A DNA stretch of 64,000 bases from Gluconobacter thailandicus F149-1 = NBRC 100600 (lineage in GTDB: Bacteria; Pseudomonadota; Alphaproteobacteria; Acetobacterales; Acetobacteraceae), in assembly GCF_000964465.1 (NCBI RefSeq), contig NZ_BANH01000008.1:44255-108254 (forward strand). The letters are read 5' to 3'. Made by a program: the position numbers and the translations under genes. Below, one piece after another: positions 51,216 through 60,135 of the stretch (the stretch's first letter is position 1; the number at the start of each line of letters is the position of its first letter). The notes below the pieces were generated by a model, which saw nothing but the letters and a program-made list of their open reading frames with translations, was not told the DNA's origin and did not search any database.

Positions 51216-52426
51216 GATCGGACACTCCTGTGGGTGGTGGCGCCAGACTGGAACGCTGCGGCGCACGCCGTAGATTTACGTTTTCTACGGGCGATATGGA
51301 CCGTTCTGCCGCGCCATGCAACGCGTGACCCTCTTGCACTGCCCACCATGATGGCTGCGGAAAGCCAGTCACGGAGCACCAGAAGAGGGATTGCGGCGGG
51401 TAAAGGACACTCCGTCGCGCGGTCGATAATACGGCTGCCAAGGGCCCGAATAACCCATGTCAGTCCAAGCAGTAGCCAGGTCCACCATGTATTGGGACGA
51501 AAGAGTACGGCTGTGACGGCCCAGAACAGCGGAAGCTGAATAGAAGACAGGCCATAGCCGACGGGTTCAACATTCTTGACGGTTCTGCCCCAGCGCAACT
51601 CGTGGGAGAGCAACTCGCTGAGGGTGTGTTCGCCAACGGTTGTATGGGTGAGGGATGGAGCAATGGCGATGCCCTGGCCGCGTTGACGGACAAGCTGACC
51701 AAGTTCGGCATCGTCCGCCACGTGATCGACCAGAGCTTCAAAGCCGCCAATTTCGGTCAGGGTCTCACGTGTCAGGGCCATGGTGGCACCAAGGCAATCC
51801 TGACGGCCCAACAGGCGTGACATCATCACACCCGGCAGGAAATTGTGATTGATCTGGCAGGCGCCGAGTTGCTGAACCAGTGTTCCTCCTGCCGTGCGCC
51901 CAGCATAAAGAGTCGTCACAAGACCCGTTTCCGGCGCCTCAAGGCTGGTGACAACGTGCTTCAGATACGTCGGAGCGCAATGAATGTCAGAGTCTGAAAT
52001 GACCAGAACATCATGCTGCGCTTCATCGTACATATTGATGAGATTGCTGATTTTTCGGTTTGGCCCATGTTCCGCAGCGTTGATGATGATACTGACTGGA
52101 ACATGCGGGTAGCGCTGATGCAGGCTCTTTACGACGGTAAGCGCCGTGTCTGCCGCATCATGAACCCCGAAAACAATCTGGAAATTCGGATAATCCTGCT
52201 GAAAGACGCTCTCCAGAGCCTCTTTCAGCAGCGGTTCGTTACCATGGAGGGGTTTAAGAACCGTGACCGAGGGCCAGCGCCTGTCAGACAGGCGGACAGC
52301 CTCGTCCTCCCGGCGCTCCCGGTTACGGAAACGCGCAAGGAGCATTGCGCCTGTCAGGGCCTGTATGTTGCCGGCTATTGAAACAAGGCTACAGAAGCCG
52401 GCGGCAATGGAGAGAGGAGAAGGCAC
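51212..52426 (-). CDS. hpnI: Hopanoid biosynthesis glycosyltransferase HpnI
   Basis: A ~404-residue GT2-family membrane glycosyltransferase. Helix MPSPLSIAAGFCSLVSIAGN, catalytic-domain motifs PSVTVLKPLHGNEPLL, ISDSDIHC (DxD-like) and VDHVADDAELGQLVRQRG, then helices at IQLPLFWAVTAVLF and WWTWLLLGLTWVI. In the pathway it attaches N-acetylglucosamine to bacteriohopanetetrol before HpnK and HpnJ act. The start is GTG at 52426. Its stop overlaps the hpnJ start and it lies 58 bases behind hpnM. Confidence 0.92.
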   Translation of the reverse strand: MPSPLSIAAGFCSLVSIAGNIQALTGAMLLARFRNRERREDEAVRLSDRRWPSVTVLKPLHGNEPLLKEALESVFQQDYPNFQIVFGVHDAADTALTVVKSLHQRYPHVPVSIIINAAEHGPNRKISNLINMYDEAQHDVLVISDSDIHCAPTYLKHVVTSLEAPETGLVTTLYAGRTAGGTLVQQLGACQINHNFLPGVMMSRLLGRQDCLGATMALTRETLTEIGGFEALVDHVADDAELGQLVRQRGQGIAIAPSLTHTTVGEHTLSELLSHELRWGRTVKNVEPVGYGLSSIQLPLFWAVTAVLFRPNTWWTWLLLGLTWVIRALGSRIIDRATECPLPAAIPLLVLRDWLSAAIMVGSARGSRVAWRGRTVHIARRKRKSTACAAAFQSGATTHRSVRS

Positions 52427-52484
52427 GGCGGTCTTTTATCTCCCCTTCACGTCAGGAAGGAAGAGTGTTCCTGCCGCACAGGGC

Positions 52485-53138
52485 TCAATCATGCAGGAAC
52501 TGTGTCGTTTTCCGGTCGAGCAGATCCGCAAGACCGCTTGCACCGCCCTTGGAGAGTGCACCGCCGAAATCTGCGCGCTGGGCCGCAACCTGACTGATAT
52601 GAGCGTCGAGCAGGATGTCGGTAATGCGCCAGCCGGATGCGCCGTTTGTCATGATGTAGTCAATGGGTGTGCCACTATCTGCGCCGCCGCCAATGGTCGT
52701 ATCTACAATCTGACCACCCGTCGGGTTCGTGCGTGTCTGAGGCTTGATCGTGAAGACGGCGTTGCTGCCTGGTTTGAACGAAGAAGCATATCGCGCAATT
52801 GTGAACTGCCGGAAGGAGCCAAGAAGGCGGGTACGGTCATCCGGGCTCAGACTGTTGTAGCGAACGCCTACCGAGCGACGTAGAATTGCCTCAAGGTCAA
52901 ACGCACGATCAACGGCTGGCGCGATCATTGTTGCACGTTGCTGAGCTGTTTTCCCGCTCGTCTGAGCAGATTTCAGCGCGTCATAAAGACCCTGGATTGG
53001 AGCAATGGAAGAAGCGGAGTTCTGGGCTTCTGCCGCGGCAGTCTGAGCGTGGGCTGCTGTCACAGGGGCGCCTGCAAGCAGGCAGGCCGTGAGAAGTGAC
53101 AGAGTCGCTGTCTGGGCAAATCGGGAATTCATGGTCAT
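52485..53138 (-). CDS. hpnM: Hopanoid-associated toluene-tolerance/MlaC-like protein HpnM
   Basis: A periplasmic protein of about 217 residues in the Ttg2D/MlaC family. Signal peptide MNSRFAQTATLSLLTACLLA with cleavage near AHA-Q. AAFDLEAILRRS-like and SPDDRTRLLGSFRQFTIARYA blocks with WRITDILLDAHISQVA are typical of the family (MlaC carries phospholipids between membranes). Linked to hopanoid clusters as HpnM; a hopanoid-carrying role is inferred in the literature rather than seen here. Start ATG at 53138 follows GAGGACGAAAGC. Confidence 0.88.
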   Translation of the reverse strand: MTMNSRFAQTATLSLLTACLLAGAPVTAAHAQTAAAEAQNSASSIAPIQGLYDALKSAQTSGKTAQQRATMIAPAVDRAFDLEAILRRSVGVRYNSLSPDDRTRLLGSFRQFTIARYASSFKPGSNAVFTIKPQTRTNPTGGQIVDTTIGGGADSGTPIDYIMTNGASGWRITDILLDAHISQVAAQRADFGGALSKGGASGLADLLDRKTTQFLHD

Positions 53139-53441
53139 GCTTTCGTCCTCTGAGACGTTTTGTGCAAGAGGTCATGCTCCTGCTGCACGGTAACAACAGC
53201 CAGATGCATAGATCGTTCTGTGGTCGAATGGCCACATCACTACATACAATTGCAACCAATGACATTGAGGCCCACATGGCAATGAGGCTATAGCCAGTCA
53301 ACCAAGAGTCCGACGCGCCCTTCCGGTGCCGGTTACCCCAGACCGACATTGCCAAGGCCGCACGGGCCTCATTCAGATGTGTAAGGCCCCCGGCGCGCCG
53401 TCATGGCGCATTATCCCGGAGGCCAGAACCAGAGGATTATA
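53139..53441. promoter_or_regulatory. Divergent intergenic region between hpnM and hpnH
   Basis: 303 bases without a supported gene. The middle (53200-53300) is less GC-rich than the flanks. Being divergent it must hold promoters for hpnM-hpnI-hpnJ and for hpnH. No recognised operator was seen. Confidence 0.5.
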
Positions 53442-54638
53442 ATGGCCGTTCCTTTGATGCAGGCTGTCCGAGTCGGACGGTACGTTGTCAAGCAGCACCT
53501 CACGGGCCGCAAGCGATATCCGCTGGTCCTGATGCTCGAACCGCTGTTCCGCTGCAACCTTGCGTGCGCCGGCTGCGGTAAGATCGACTACCCGGCACAG
53601 ATCCTGAACCAGCGCATGAGCCTCCAGGAATGCCTGGATGCCGATACGGAAGCCGGTGCTCCAGTCATTGCCGTGGCAGGCGGTGAGCCCCTTCTGCACA
53701 AGGAAATGCCGCAGATCATCAAGGGTCTGATTGCGCGGAAGAAGTACGTCTATCTCTGCACAAATGGCCTTCTCCTTGAGAAGAAGCTCGATGATTACGA
53801 GCCCTCCCACTTCTTCTCCTGGGACGTGCATCTGGACGGCGACAAACTGATGCATGACTCGTCCGTCTGTCAGGACGGCGTGTTCGAGAAGGCGACGGCA
53901 GCAATCCGGGCTGCCAAGGCCCGTGGCTTCCGCGTTTCCATCAACTGCACCGTCTTTGACGGCGCGGTGCCTGAGCGTCTGGCTGCGTTCTTTGATGAAG
54001 TCATGGCGCTGGGCGTCGACGGCATCATGACGGCTCCGGGCTATGCTTACGAGCGTGCTCCGGATCAGGCTCACTTCCTGAACCGTCAGAAAACCAAGCA
54101 GCTTTTCCGTGACGTCTTCCGTCTCGGTAAGGGCAAGAAGTGGCGCTTCACGCAGTCGCCGCTTTTCCTGAACTTCCTGGCCGGTAACGAGAACTATCAC
54201 TGCACGCCTTGGGGTAAGCCCCTCCGTACGGTGTTTGGCTGGCAGCGTCCCTGCTATCTGCTGGGTGAAGGCTATGCCAAGACCTTCAAGGAGCTGATGG
54301 ACGATACCGAGTGGGAAAAGTATGGCACTGGCGCATATGAGAAATGCGCTGACTGCATGGTTCACTCCGGTTACGAATCCACTGCCGTGATGGATGCCGT
54401 TCGTCGTCCTTGGCACATCGCCAAGGTTGCGCTGTTCGGACCGGAAACCGAAAAGCCGATGGTCTCGGAAATCTCGCTCGCCAATCAGCGTCCTGCCGAA
54501 TACGGCTATGAAGCGCAGGTGGCTCAGCAGATGGAAAAGATCTCGACGAGTGGCAAACCCGCCCGTGGACCGCGTGTGCGCGTTAATGGTCGTGCAGCAG
54601 CCAATTCGGTTCCAGTCGCTGCAGATGCCGCTGACTAA
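53442..54638 (+). CDS. hpnH: Hopanoid biosynthesis radical SAM protein HpnH (adenosyl-hopene synthase)
   Basis: A ~398-residue radical SAM enzyme that adds 5'-deoxyadenosine to hopene, the first step in extended hopanoids. It starts MAVPLMQAVRVGRYVVKQHL. The Fe-S cluster motif is in LMLEPLFRCNLACAGCGKID. The protein continues with VAVAGGEPLLHKEMPQIIKG-like and VFDGAVPERLAAFFDEVMAL, and a Cys cluster near residue 305 (CADCMVHSGYES). The ATG at 53442 follows AGAGGATTATA; the longer 53403 frame is not preferred. A terminator follows. It is divergent from the hpnM-I-J operon. Confidence 0.94.
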   Translation: MAVPLMQAVRVGRYVVKQHLTGRKRYPLVLMLEPLFRCNLACAGCGKIDYPAQILNQRMSLQECLDADTEAGAPVIAVAGGEPLLHKEMPQIIKGLIARKKYVYLCTNGLLLEKKLDDYEPSHFFSWDVHLDGDKLMHDSSVCQDGVFEKATAAIRAAKARGFRVSINCTVFDGAVPERLAAFFDEVMALGVDGIMTAPGYAYERAPDQAHFLNRQKTKQLFRDVFRLGKGKKWRFTQSPLFLNFLAGNENYHCTPWGKPLRTVFGWQRPCYLLGEGYAKTFKELMDDTEWEKYGTGAYEKCADCMVHSGYESTAVMDAVRRPWHIAKVALFGPETEKPMVSEISLANQRPAEYGYEAQVAQQMEKISTSGKPARGPRVRVNGRAAANSVPVAADAAD

Positions 54639-54669
54639 ATCAGCGTTTTCTGATTGAGACAGACAGAGA

Positions 54670-54697
54670 AACCGGCCTTTAAGGCCGGTTTTTTTAC
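54670..54697 (+). terminator. Rho-independent terminator of hpnH
   Basis: AACCGGCCTT / AAGGCCGGTT stem with seven Ts. Confidence 0.9.
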
Positions 54698-54780
54698 ATC
54701 TCGTCCTCTGGCGGCGTGAATATCATGGTGTCCGGCGTCAGTCCTGACTATCATCAGGCTCTCATTACTCTGGCCGGACC

Positions 54781-56073
54781 ATGTTGACCCCGATTTTTGT
54801 TATTTGCCTGCTTATTCTCCTGAACGCTGTTTTTGCCATGGGTGAGCTGGCGCTTATTTCAGCCAAGCGCCCTCGGCTGGAAGTCCTTGCCAAACAGGGC
54901 GTGCGCGGCGCGCCAGCGGCCTTACGGCTTGCGGATGATCCGCATGCTTTCCTTCCAACGGTTCAGATTGGCATGACGCTGGTCTCGATTTTGGAAGGAA
55001 CATTCGGCGGTAGCCAGATCGAAGCCAATATTCGGGAATGGATTGCAACCGTCCCCGCCCTCCACCCTTTTGCGGGTGAACTGTCGATCGTGCTGGTTGT
55101 GGCGACTATTACGTTTGCCATGCTGGTCTTCGGCGAACTTGTCCCGAAGCAGATTGCTCTTCAGCAGCCCGAATTGATCGCTTCTCGTCTGTCATGGCTT
55201 CTGGTTGTGGTGGCGCGTGTGGCCCAGCCCGTTGTCTGGTTGCTGAGCGGCACCTCCTCGCTGGTTTTGCGCTTTTTGCGCGTTGGCCCTCTGACGCGCG
55301 CTGCCGTGACAGAAGAAGAACTGCGTGCCGTTCTGGCGGAAGGTGCCCGTGCAGGCGTGCTGGAAACAGACGAGCAGGCCATGATCGAGCGCCTGCTCCG
55401 GCTGGCTGACCGTCCCGTTCGCGCCATCATGACGCCTCGCAACGAACTGTTCTGGGTTGATCGCCATGCCGATCAGGAAACACTGGTGCGTAAGCTCAGG
55501 CAGTCCTCCTATGCCCGGATCGTGGTGTGTGAAGGGGATGTCGATCATCCTGTAGGTGTCATCCTTGCCAAGGACATCATGGATCGCCTGCTTCTGGGTA
55601 TGCCCGTATCCATCGAAGCCGCGTTGCGCGAGCCTCCGGTCATTCCCGACAGTCTGAGCGCTCAGGACATGATTGAACGCATGCGGGGCGTAAACCTTGG
55701 CATTACGTTCGTCCTGGACGAATATGGATCTTTCGAGGGCATCGTCACCCCGTCAGACGTGTTCGAAGCCATCGTCGGTGAGGAAAAGACGGAATCCAGT
55801 TCATTTGAACTTCAGGCAGCTGAAGGCAGCGATGAATATGTGTTTGACGGCTTCATGCCAGCCGATGAACTGCGATCCCGGCTGGACCTGCCGGAACTTC
55901 CGGGCGGCGGCAGTTACCATACCCTTGGCGGTGTGATCCTTGCACTGCTGAGGCGTGTTCCAGCCAGAGGCGACAAGGTGGCCTTTGAAGGATGGCTGTT
56001 TGAAGTCATGGACATGGAACGGCGCCGTGTCGCGAAGGTCAAGGTCAGTCGTCAGGTTCTTGCAGAAGACTGA
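54781..56073 (+). CDS. CNNM/CorC-family membrane protein with CBS domains (hemolysin family)
   Basis: A 430-residue inner-membrane protein: DUF21/CNNM domain (ICLLILLNAVFAMGELALIS; VQIGMTLVSILEGTFGG; VLVFGELVPKQIALQQPE), two CBS domains (PVRAIMTPRNELFWVD; GVILAKDIMDRLLLGMP) and the CorC/HlyC C-terminal domain (DEYGSFEGIVTPSDVFEAI, then HTLGGVILALLRRVP). Members take part in Mg2+/Co2+ efflux; the hemolysin name is historical. Convergent with the flagellar gene behind it. Confidence 0.9.
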   Translation: MLTPIFVICLLILLNAVFAMGELALISAKRPRLEVLAKQGVRGAPAALRLADDPHAFLPTVQIGMTLVSILEGTFGGSQIEANIREWIATVPALHPFAGELSIVLVVATITFAMLVFGELVPKQIALQQPELIASRLSWLLVVVARVAQPVVWLLSGTSSLVLRFLRVGPLTRAAVTEEELRAVLAEGARAGVLETDEQAMIERLLRLADRPVRAIMTPRNELFWVDRHADQETLVRKLRQSSYARIVVCEGDVDHPVGVILAKDIMDRLLLGMPVSIEAALREPPVIPDSLSAQDMIERMRGVNLGITFVLDEYGSFEGIVTPSDVFEAIVGEEKTESSSFELQAAEGSDEYVFDGFMPADELRSRLDLPELPGGGSYHTLGGVILALLRRVPARGDKVAFEGWLFEVMDMERRRVAKVKVSRQVLAED

Positions 56074-56085
56074 TTTCCCCTGTTG

Positions 56086-56490
56086 TCAGGCGCGACTGAC
56101 GAAGAGCGCCTGACGTTTGCTGGTATCCTCCGCATAGCCTCCCAAGCTGCCGTAACTTTGCGGCGCTTCGGATGGCAGCGGATCTGTCAGAAGCTCAATG
56201 AGACGCTTCTGTGTCTTGATAGCGCGCTGTAGCAGCTCACCATTCTGTTTGCTGAGGTCCAGCATCGTTTCCAGAAGAGTGCGGTGTTCGGGAGAAATGG
56301 ACGTATCTGCAAACACGCACATGTCCTGAGTGGAAGCAGCTTCAATAGCTTTTTCCAATTCCGAAGCCGCAGTCTGTTTGTCTGGTGTGAGGGATAGCGC
56401 TTCAGGGATACGGCCTTGTGACAGGGCTGCGTTTTCCATCTTCAGAATGGCAACAAGGTTCTCCATTGCCGAAATGATGAGCATGGTCAT
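56086..56490 (-). CDS. FlgN-like flagellar chaperone, tentative
   Basis: A 134-residue, mostly helical protein (ENLVAILKMENAALSQGR; ASELEKAIEAAS; LDLSKQNGELLQRAIKTQKR) ending with SYGSLGGYAEDTSKRQAL. Length, helical character, the NGELL block and the YG..G tail resemble FlgN, the export chaperone of hook-filament junction proteins. The start at 56490 overlaps the stop of the rod-binding gene. Calls based on context and weak similarity. Confidence 0.55.
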   Translation of the reverse strand: MTMLIISAMENLVAILKMENAALSQGRIPEALSLTPDKQTAASELEKAIEAASTQDMCVFADTSISPEHRTLLETMLDLSKQNGELLQRAIKTQKRLIELLTDPLPSEAPQSYGSLGGYAEDTSKRQALFVSRA

Positions 56491-56786
56491 TTCTGCTCCT
56501 GCATGGCCAGCATCTGACGATTGATGGCGTCCGTCAGGCCAATACCTCCGTTGTTTTCCATCTGCTTGGCAATCTGCTCCACCATCATGGGGCGGAACTG
56601 TTTTTCGCCGGCTCCTCCGCTGAACATGTCCTGACTGTCATCGTCTGTCTGGAACATGGGCTGGAGCATCTGATTGATGGTCATGGATTCGAAGTCCTGG
56701 GCCGCTTTCATTGTTTTTGCGGCGTCAGGTGCCTTGTTGTGTAAAGCGTAGCCTTGTGGGGCGGCATTGATAGATGAAGCGGTCAT
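56487..56786 (-). CDS. Rod-binding protein (FlgJ N-terminal domain)
   Basis: A 99-residue protein with the FlgJ/CheL rod-binding core: AAKTMKAAQDFESMTINQML, FSGGAGEKQFRPMMVEQIAK and GIGLTDAINRQMLAMQ. It lacks the muramidase domain of enterobacterial FlgJ, as is common in alphaproteobacteria. It helps assemble the rod in the periplasm. It starts at the flgI stop and overlaps the FlgN-like gene. Confidence 0.9.
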   Translation of the reverse strand: MTASSINAAPQGYALHNKAPDAAKTMKAAQDFESMTINQMLQPMFQTDDDSQDMFSGGAGEKQFRPMMVEQIAKQMENNGGIGLTDAINRQMLAMQEQK

Positions 56787-57916
56787 CAGCGCATTTCCAG
56801 TTCTGCCTGCAGGGCGCCATCAGCCTTGATGGCCTGCAGAATGCTGATCATGTCACGTGGCCCGACCCCCAGAGCATTCAGGCCTGAGACCAGTTCTCTC
56901 AAGGTGGTTCCTCCGGCCATGACAGCCAGGTGATTATTCTTTCCCGTATCAACCTTCACGTTCGTTCGTGGAACCACGGCGGTCTGCCCATTGGAGAACG
57001 GTCCGGGTTGTGAAACCTGAGGCGTCTCCGTGATTTGAACGGTCAGATTACCCTGTGCCACGGCGACGGTGCTGATGCGCACGTCCGCTCCCATGATGAT
57101 GGTTCCACTCGCCTCATCCACAATGACTTTTGCAGGGTTGTCCGGCGTTACCAGGAGGTCCCCAATGCGTGAAAGCGTCGGAACAGGGTCTTGCGTACTA
57201 AGATCCAGAAGTACGGTTCGCGGATCCTGCACGACCGCAATTGGTCCCAGCGTACGATTGATTACAGCGGCCATTCTGCTGGCAGTCGTCAGGTCAGGAT
57301 TGCGCAGACTGAGATGAAGGTTGTGTCGATGGCTGAGGTCGAACGGCACTTCGCGTTCCACAACAGCACCATTGGCAATGTGGCCGCTAGTCGGGACATT
57401 GCGTGTGATGGAGGCTGCTGCTCCCCGTGTACTGAAAGCATTGGTGGCCAGACTGCCCTGTGCAACCGCGTAAACTTCTCCATCTGCCGCCATGAGAGGG
57501 GTCACGAGAAGGGTGCCGCCCGTTAGGGAAGAGGAATCGCCGGCTGCGGACACCGTAACGTCAATACGGTTTCCGCCATGCGCAAAAGCAGGCAGATCCG
57601 CTGTCACCATGACCGCTGCCACGTCATGAGTCTGGAGCTGGGTCTCCTGATCCCGGATGTTCACGCCCAGACGGTTGAGCATGGAAATCAGAGTCTCTCG
57701 TGTGAAAATCGAATTTGTCAGCCTGTCTCCAGTGCCGTTGAGACCGACTACCAGGCCATAACCAATCAGCTGATTGGTTCGTACGCCTTCCATGTCCGTA
57801 ATGTCCTTGATGCGGACCGTTGCGGCCAGCGTCAGGGTGGGTACGAACAGGATCAACGCGCAAAAAAGCGCAGTCGGGCGCCAAAGATGGGGGAAACGAA
57901 GCGGTAGGACAGACAT
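56786..57916 (-). CDS. flgI: Flagellar P-ring protein FlgI
   Basis: A 376-residue periplasmic P-ring subunit. Signal peptide MSVLPLRFPHLWRPTALFCA to about TLAA, then VRIKDITDMEGVRTNQLIGY and GLVVGLNGTGD, which is diagnostic. LGVNIRD, VMVTADLPAFAHGGNRIDVT and the C-terminal AGGTTLRELVSGLNALGVGP follow. Length is standard. It leads the flgI-flgJ-flgN-like operon; flagella are expected. Confidence 0.95.
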   Translation of the reverse strand: MSVLPLRFPHLWRPTALFCALILFVPTLTLAATVRIKDITDMEGVRTNQLIGYGLVVGLNGTGDRLTNSIFTRETLISMLNRLGVNIRDQETQLQTHDVAAVMVTADLPAFAHGGNRIDVTVSAAGDSSSLTGGTLLVTPLMAADGEVYAVAQGSLATNAFSTRGAAASITRNVPTSGHIANGAVVEREVPFDLSHRHNLHLSLRNPDLTTASRMAAVINRTLGPIAVVQDPRTVLLDLSTQDPVPTLSRIGDLLVTPDNPAKVIVDEASGTIIMGADVRISTVAVAQGNLTVQITETPQVSQPGPFSNGQTAVVPRTNVKVDTGKNNHLAVMAGGTTLRELVSGLNALGVGPRDMISILQAIKADGALQAELEMR

Positions 57917-58140
57917 GAAAATTCAGTGAAATCCTGACGGGTAGGGCTGTAACAAAGAGCCTTCGCCGCTCAGGATGACGCGCTATCGTAAAGAAACACC
58001 TAACACAGGCGCGGAATTCTGCCCTTGGCGCAGAATTCGAAAAGGATCTTCGGGGTTGGCGAAACGGCTTGTGATGGCTATAAGCCGCGCGTTATCGCCT
58101 GCGGCTATCGATCGGACGTTGGCGGACTAGCAGGGATTGG

Positions 58141-58560
58141 ATGCGCATGATTACGCTGCCGCCGGATTATACCCCTTCCGACGAAGAAGAATTCATGAAC
58201 CCCCTCCAGGTGGAGTACTTCAGGCAGAAGCTTCTGCGCTGGCGTGCTGACCTGCTGAAAGAGGCCGACGGCACGCTCGCCAGCCTTTCAGAAGGTGGTA
58301 TTCATGAATCTGACATTACCGACCGCGCGAGTGTCGAAACGGATCGCGCTTTCGAGCTGCGAACCCGTGACCGCGCCCGCAAGCTGATCGCCAAGATCAA
58401 TATGGCTCTTCAGCGCGTTGAGGACGGAAGCTACGGTTTCTGCGAAGAAACGGGTGAGCCTATCGGTCTCAAGCGTCTGGAAGCACGCCCGATTGCCACG
58501 CTTTCCATCGATGCGCAGGAACGCCATGAGCGCATGGAAAAGGTACATCGCGACGATTAA
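58141..58560 (+). CDS. dksA: RNA polymerase-binding transcription factor DksA, zinc-less form
   Basis: A 139-residue DksA homologue that works with ppGpp at RNA polymerase's secondary channel. Coiled-coil tips FRQKLLRWRADLLKEAD and ETDRAFELRTRDRARKLIAK are seen. The globular part reads YGFCEETGEPIGLKRLEARP, with only one Cys where zinc-finger DksA has four; the CEETGEP form occurs in other alphaproteobacteria. It is followed by IATLSIDAQERHERMEKVHRDD. Start may be 58141 or a nearby ATG. Confidence 0.93.
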   Translation: MRMITLPPDYTPSDEEEFMNPLQVEYFRQKLLRWRADLLKEADGTLASLSEGGIHESDITDRASVETDRAFELRTRDRARKLIAKINMALQRVEDGSYGFCEETGEPIGLKRLEARPIATLSIDAQERHERMEKVHRDD

Positions 58561-58614
58561 GGGGGTTGCACTTGGCGCGCTTAGAGGATACGAAGCGCGC
58601 CAAGGCAACGGAAT

Positions 58615-58689
<75 letters not shown>

Positions 58690-59380
58690 TTTTTCCTTTT
58701 TTTTAGAGACTTAAGATTTAGCTTATCTCACTTACCCCTAACTTAGTGCTAGAATAGGGGCAGAAAACAAGGCTTTTCCGCTTGGATAAGCATATTTCTA
58801 GCGTAATTTCTGCACACATAATAATATGTTCAAATAGAATTGCTCTGCTAACTGGTCAGTTCGATTCCCGATTAGGGACAAATCTGAACATCTTTAGGTA
58901 CGAGAGATCGGCAGGAAGCGGGAAAGCTTGCTTAGAGATTCTATTATGAATTCCTTCTGAAAGCTGAGAGTGGTCTGAACGTTCGGGTGAAACCTCTCTC
59001 ACGTATCATCCAAGACTACATTCTTCATATGGAAGCGTATGTCGCTCAAGGCATAATGCCTAAAAAGTTTAGCAACACAGACCACAGCTATCCTCACATG
59101 ATATGTTGATGCGTTCTTTGCGCTCACAATCCAAACTTCATTTCCAGCAGGACAATGGATGCCTATCTCTCACGGCGTTCAGATTACTGGGTCACAGGAC
59201 CAGGCAGGGACGTTCAATTCGTCACCTATGAACGAAGTGTAAAGACCGTCACTTCCCTTATCACAGACAAGAAGCGAGTGTGTCCGACTCCTGCGACATT
59301 GAATCGTGACGGGCTGTCTTAGGTTCAGGGCCTATTAACTTATTGAACTGAGCGCTGCGTTGTGATTGACAAGGTTATCC
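58690..59380. other. AT-richer accessory stretch with no intact gene
   Basis: About 690 bases of lower GC than the flanks. Short open pieces occur without continuity: 59102-ward KPLSRIIQDYILHMEAYVAQ (around 58986-59103), and MDAYLSRRSDYWVT then YERSVKTVTSLITDKKR (59157-59330). These could be remnants of an integrase or other mobile gene but cannot be named. A T-loop-like phrase (GTTCGATTCCCG, ~58859) lies here without a cloverleaf. Confidence 0.5.
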
Positions 59381-59855
59381 ATGAAGGGTGAGCCTTTGCA
59401 TAACGTGCTTTTGCTTTCTGAGCGCCAGATCGATCCGATCAGGCCCGTATTTTCTTCTGACACATGGTGTATCACATCTAGACGACAGACGGGTTCTGAG
59501 TGGAATTGTTTGTGTGATCCGTAACGGGTTTAGTGGAAAGATGCCTCGAAAGCGTATGATCCGCACGAGACCTTATACAACCGCTTTATTCGGTGAAGTC
59601 GTCCGGGCGTCTTTGACCGGATCAGGTTGTTGCTTGCAGAACGCGACATCGCAGCCTGTATTCCTCCGAACAAAAACCGGGGATCAAAGCTGTCTTACAA
59701 CTGGTATCTGTATAAGAAGCGCTGTCTGATCGAAAACATGTTTGCAAAGCTGAAAAGACTGGCGACGTGTTGTGACCACATACGACCGGTGCGCTCACAC
59801 CTTCATGGCTGCAATCCACATCGCCGCATGCTTCATCTTCTACCTCAAAAAATGA
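59381..59855 (+). pseudogene. Decayed IS5-family transposase with internal deletion
   Basis: Remnant that starts MKGEPLHNVLLLSERQIDPI and continues, after a frameshift near 59450, as THGVSHLDDRRVLSGIVCVI. A further shift gives YNRFIRWSRLGVFDRI-like sequence. The region that holds the catalytic Asp residues is then missing: the reading jumps to LLAERDIAACIPPNKN, SYNWYLYKKRCLIENMFAKL and, in the correct frame, YDRCAHTFMAAIHIAACFIF to a TGA at 59853. Full-length family members are about 270 residues, so roughly a third to 40% is deleted. No function is expected. It cuts off the 3' end of the phage gene that follows. Confidence 0.8.
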
Positions 59856-60123
59856 GCTCTGAGCCTAGAGATTGGTTGAATGTAGGGGAATTGCGAATGG
59901 CCTGAGACAACTGGGTCCAATCCGAAGCATCAAGGGCTATCCCTGCATCGGTGATAACCTGCACAATCTCAGCCATCATCATATTGTAATGACAGGCGTT
60001 GTTGTCTGTCGCCGGAACCCCCGCAGCGGGGTTTCCGTCAGTCGCCCACCCAGGAGTTCCTGTGGCGGGCATTATGTCGCGATTGGCTTTCGCGACGGTG
60101 CCGTCAGCAATAATCAGCTGCAT
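59845..60123 (-). pseudogene. Phage tail-fibre-associated protein, 3'-truncated by IS DNA
   Basis: Opens at 60123 with MQLIIADGTVAKANRDIMPA, then TGTPGWATDGNPAAGVPATD and DWTQLSQAIRN. This type of short segment (WATDGNP, LSQAI) is common in tail-fibre or tail-collar proteins of proteobacterial prophages. The last residues (about from 59876 down) lie on the IS remnant and are not phage-like, so the natural C-terminus has been lost. It lies 12 bases behind the tail-spike gene. Confidence 0.6.
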
Positions 60124-60135
60124 CGAGTAAAAACC

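Noticed and set aside
50109..51539. 476-codon open frame on the plus strand
   Set aside because: Antisense to hpnJ and hpnI, both of which carry clear catalytic motifs.
58855..58890. Second tRNA from a GTTCGATTCCCG phrase
   Set aside because: Only a T-loop-like phrase is present; no acceptor, D or anticodon arms fold around it.
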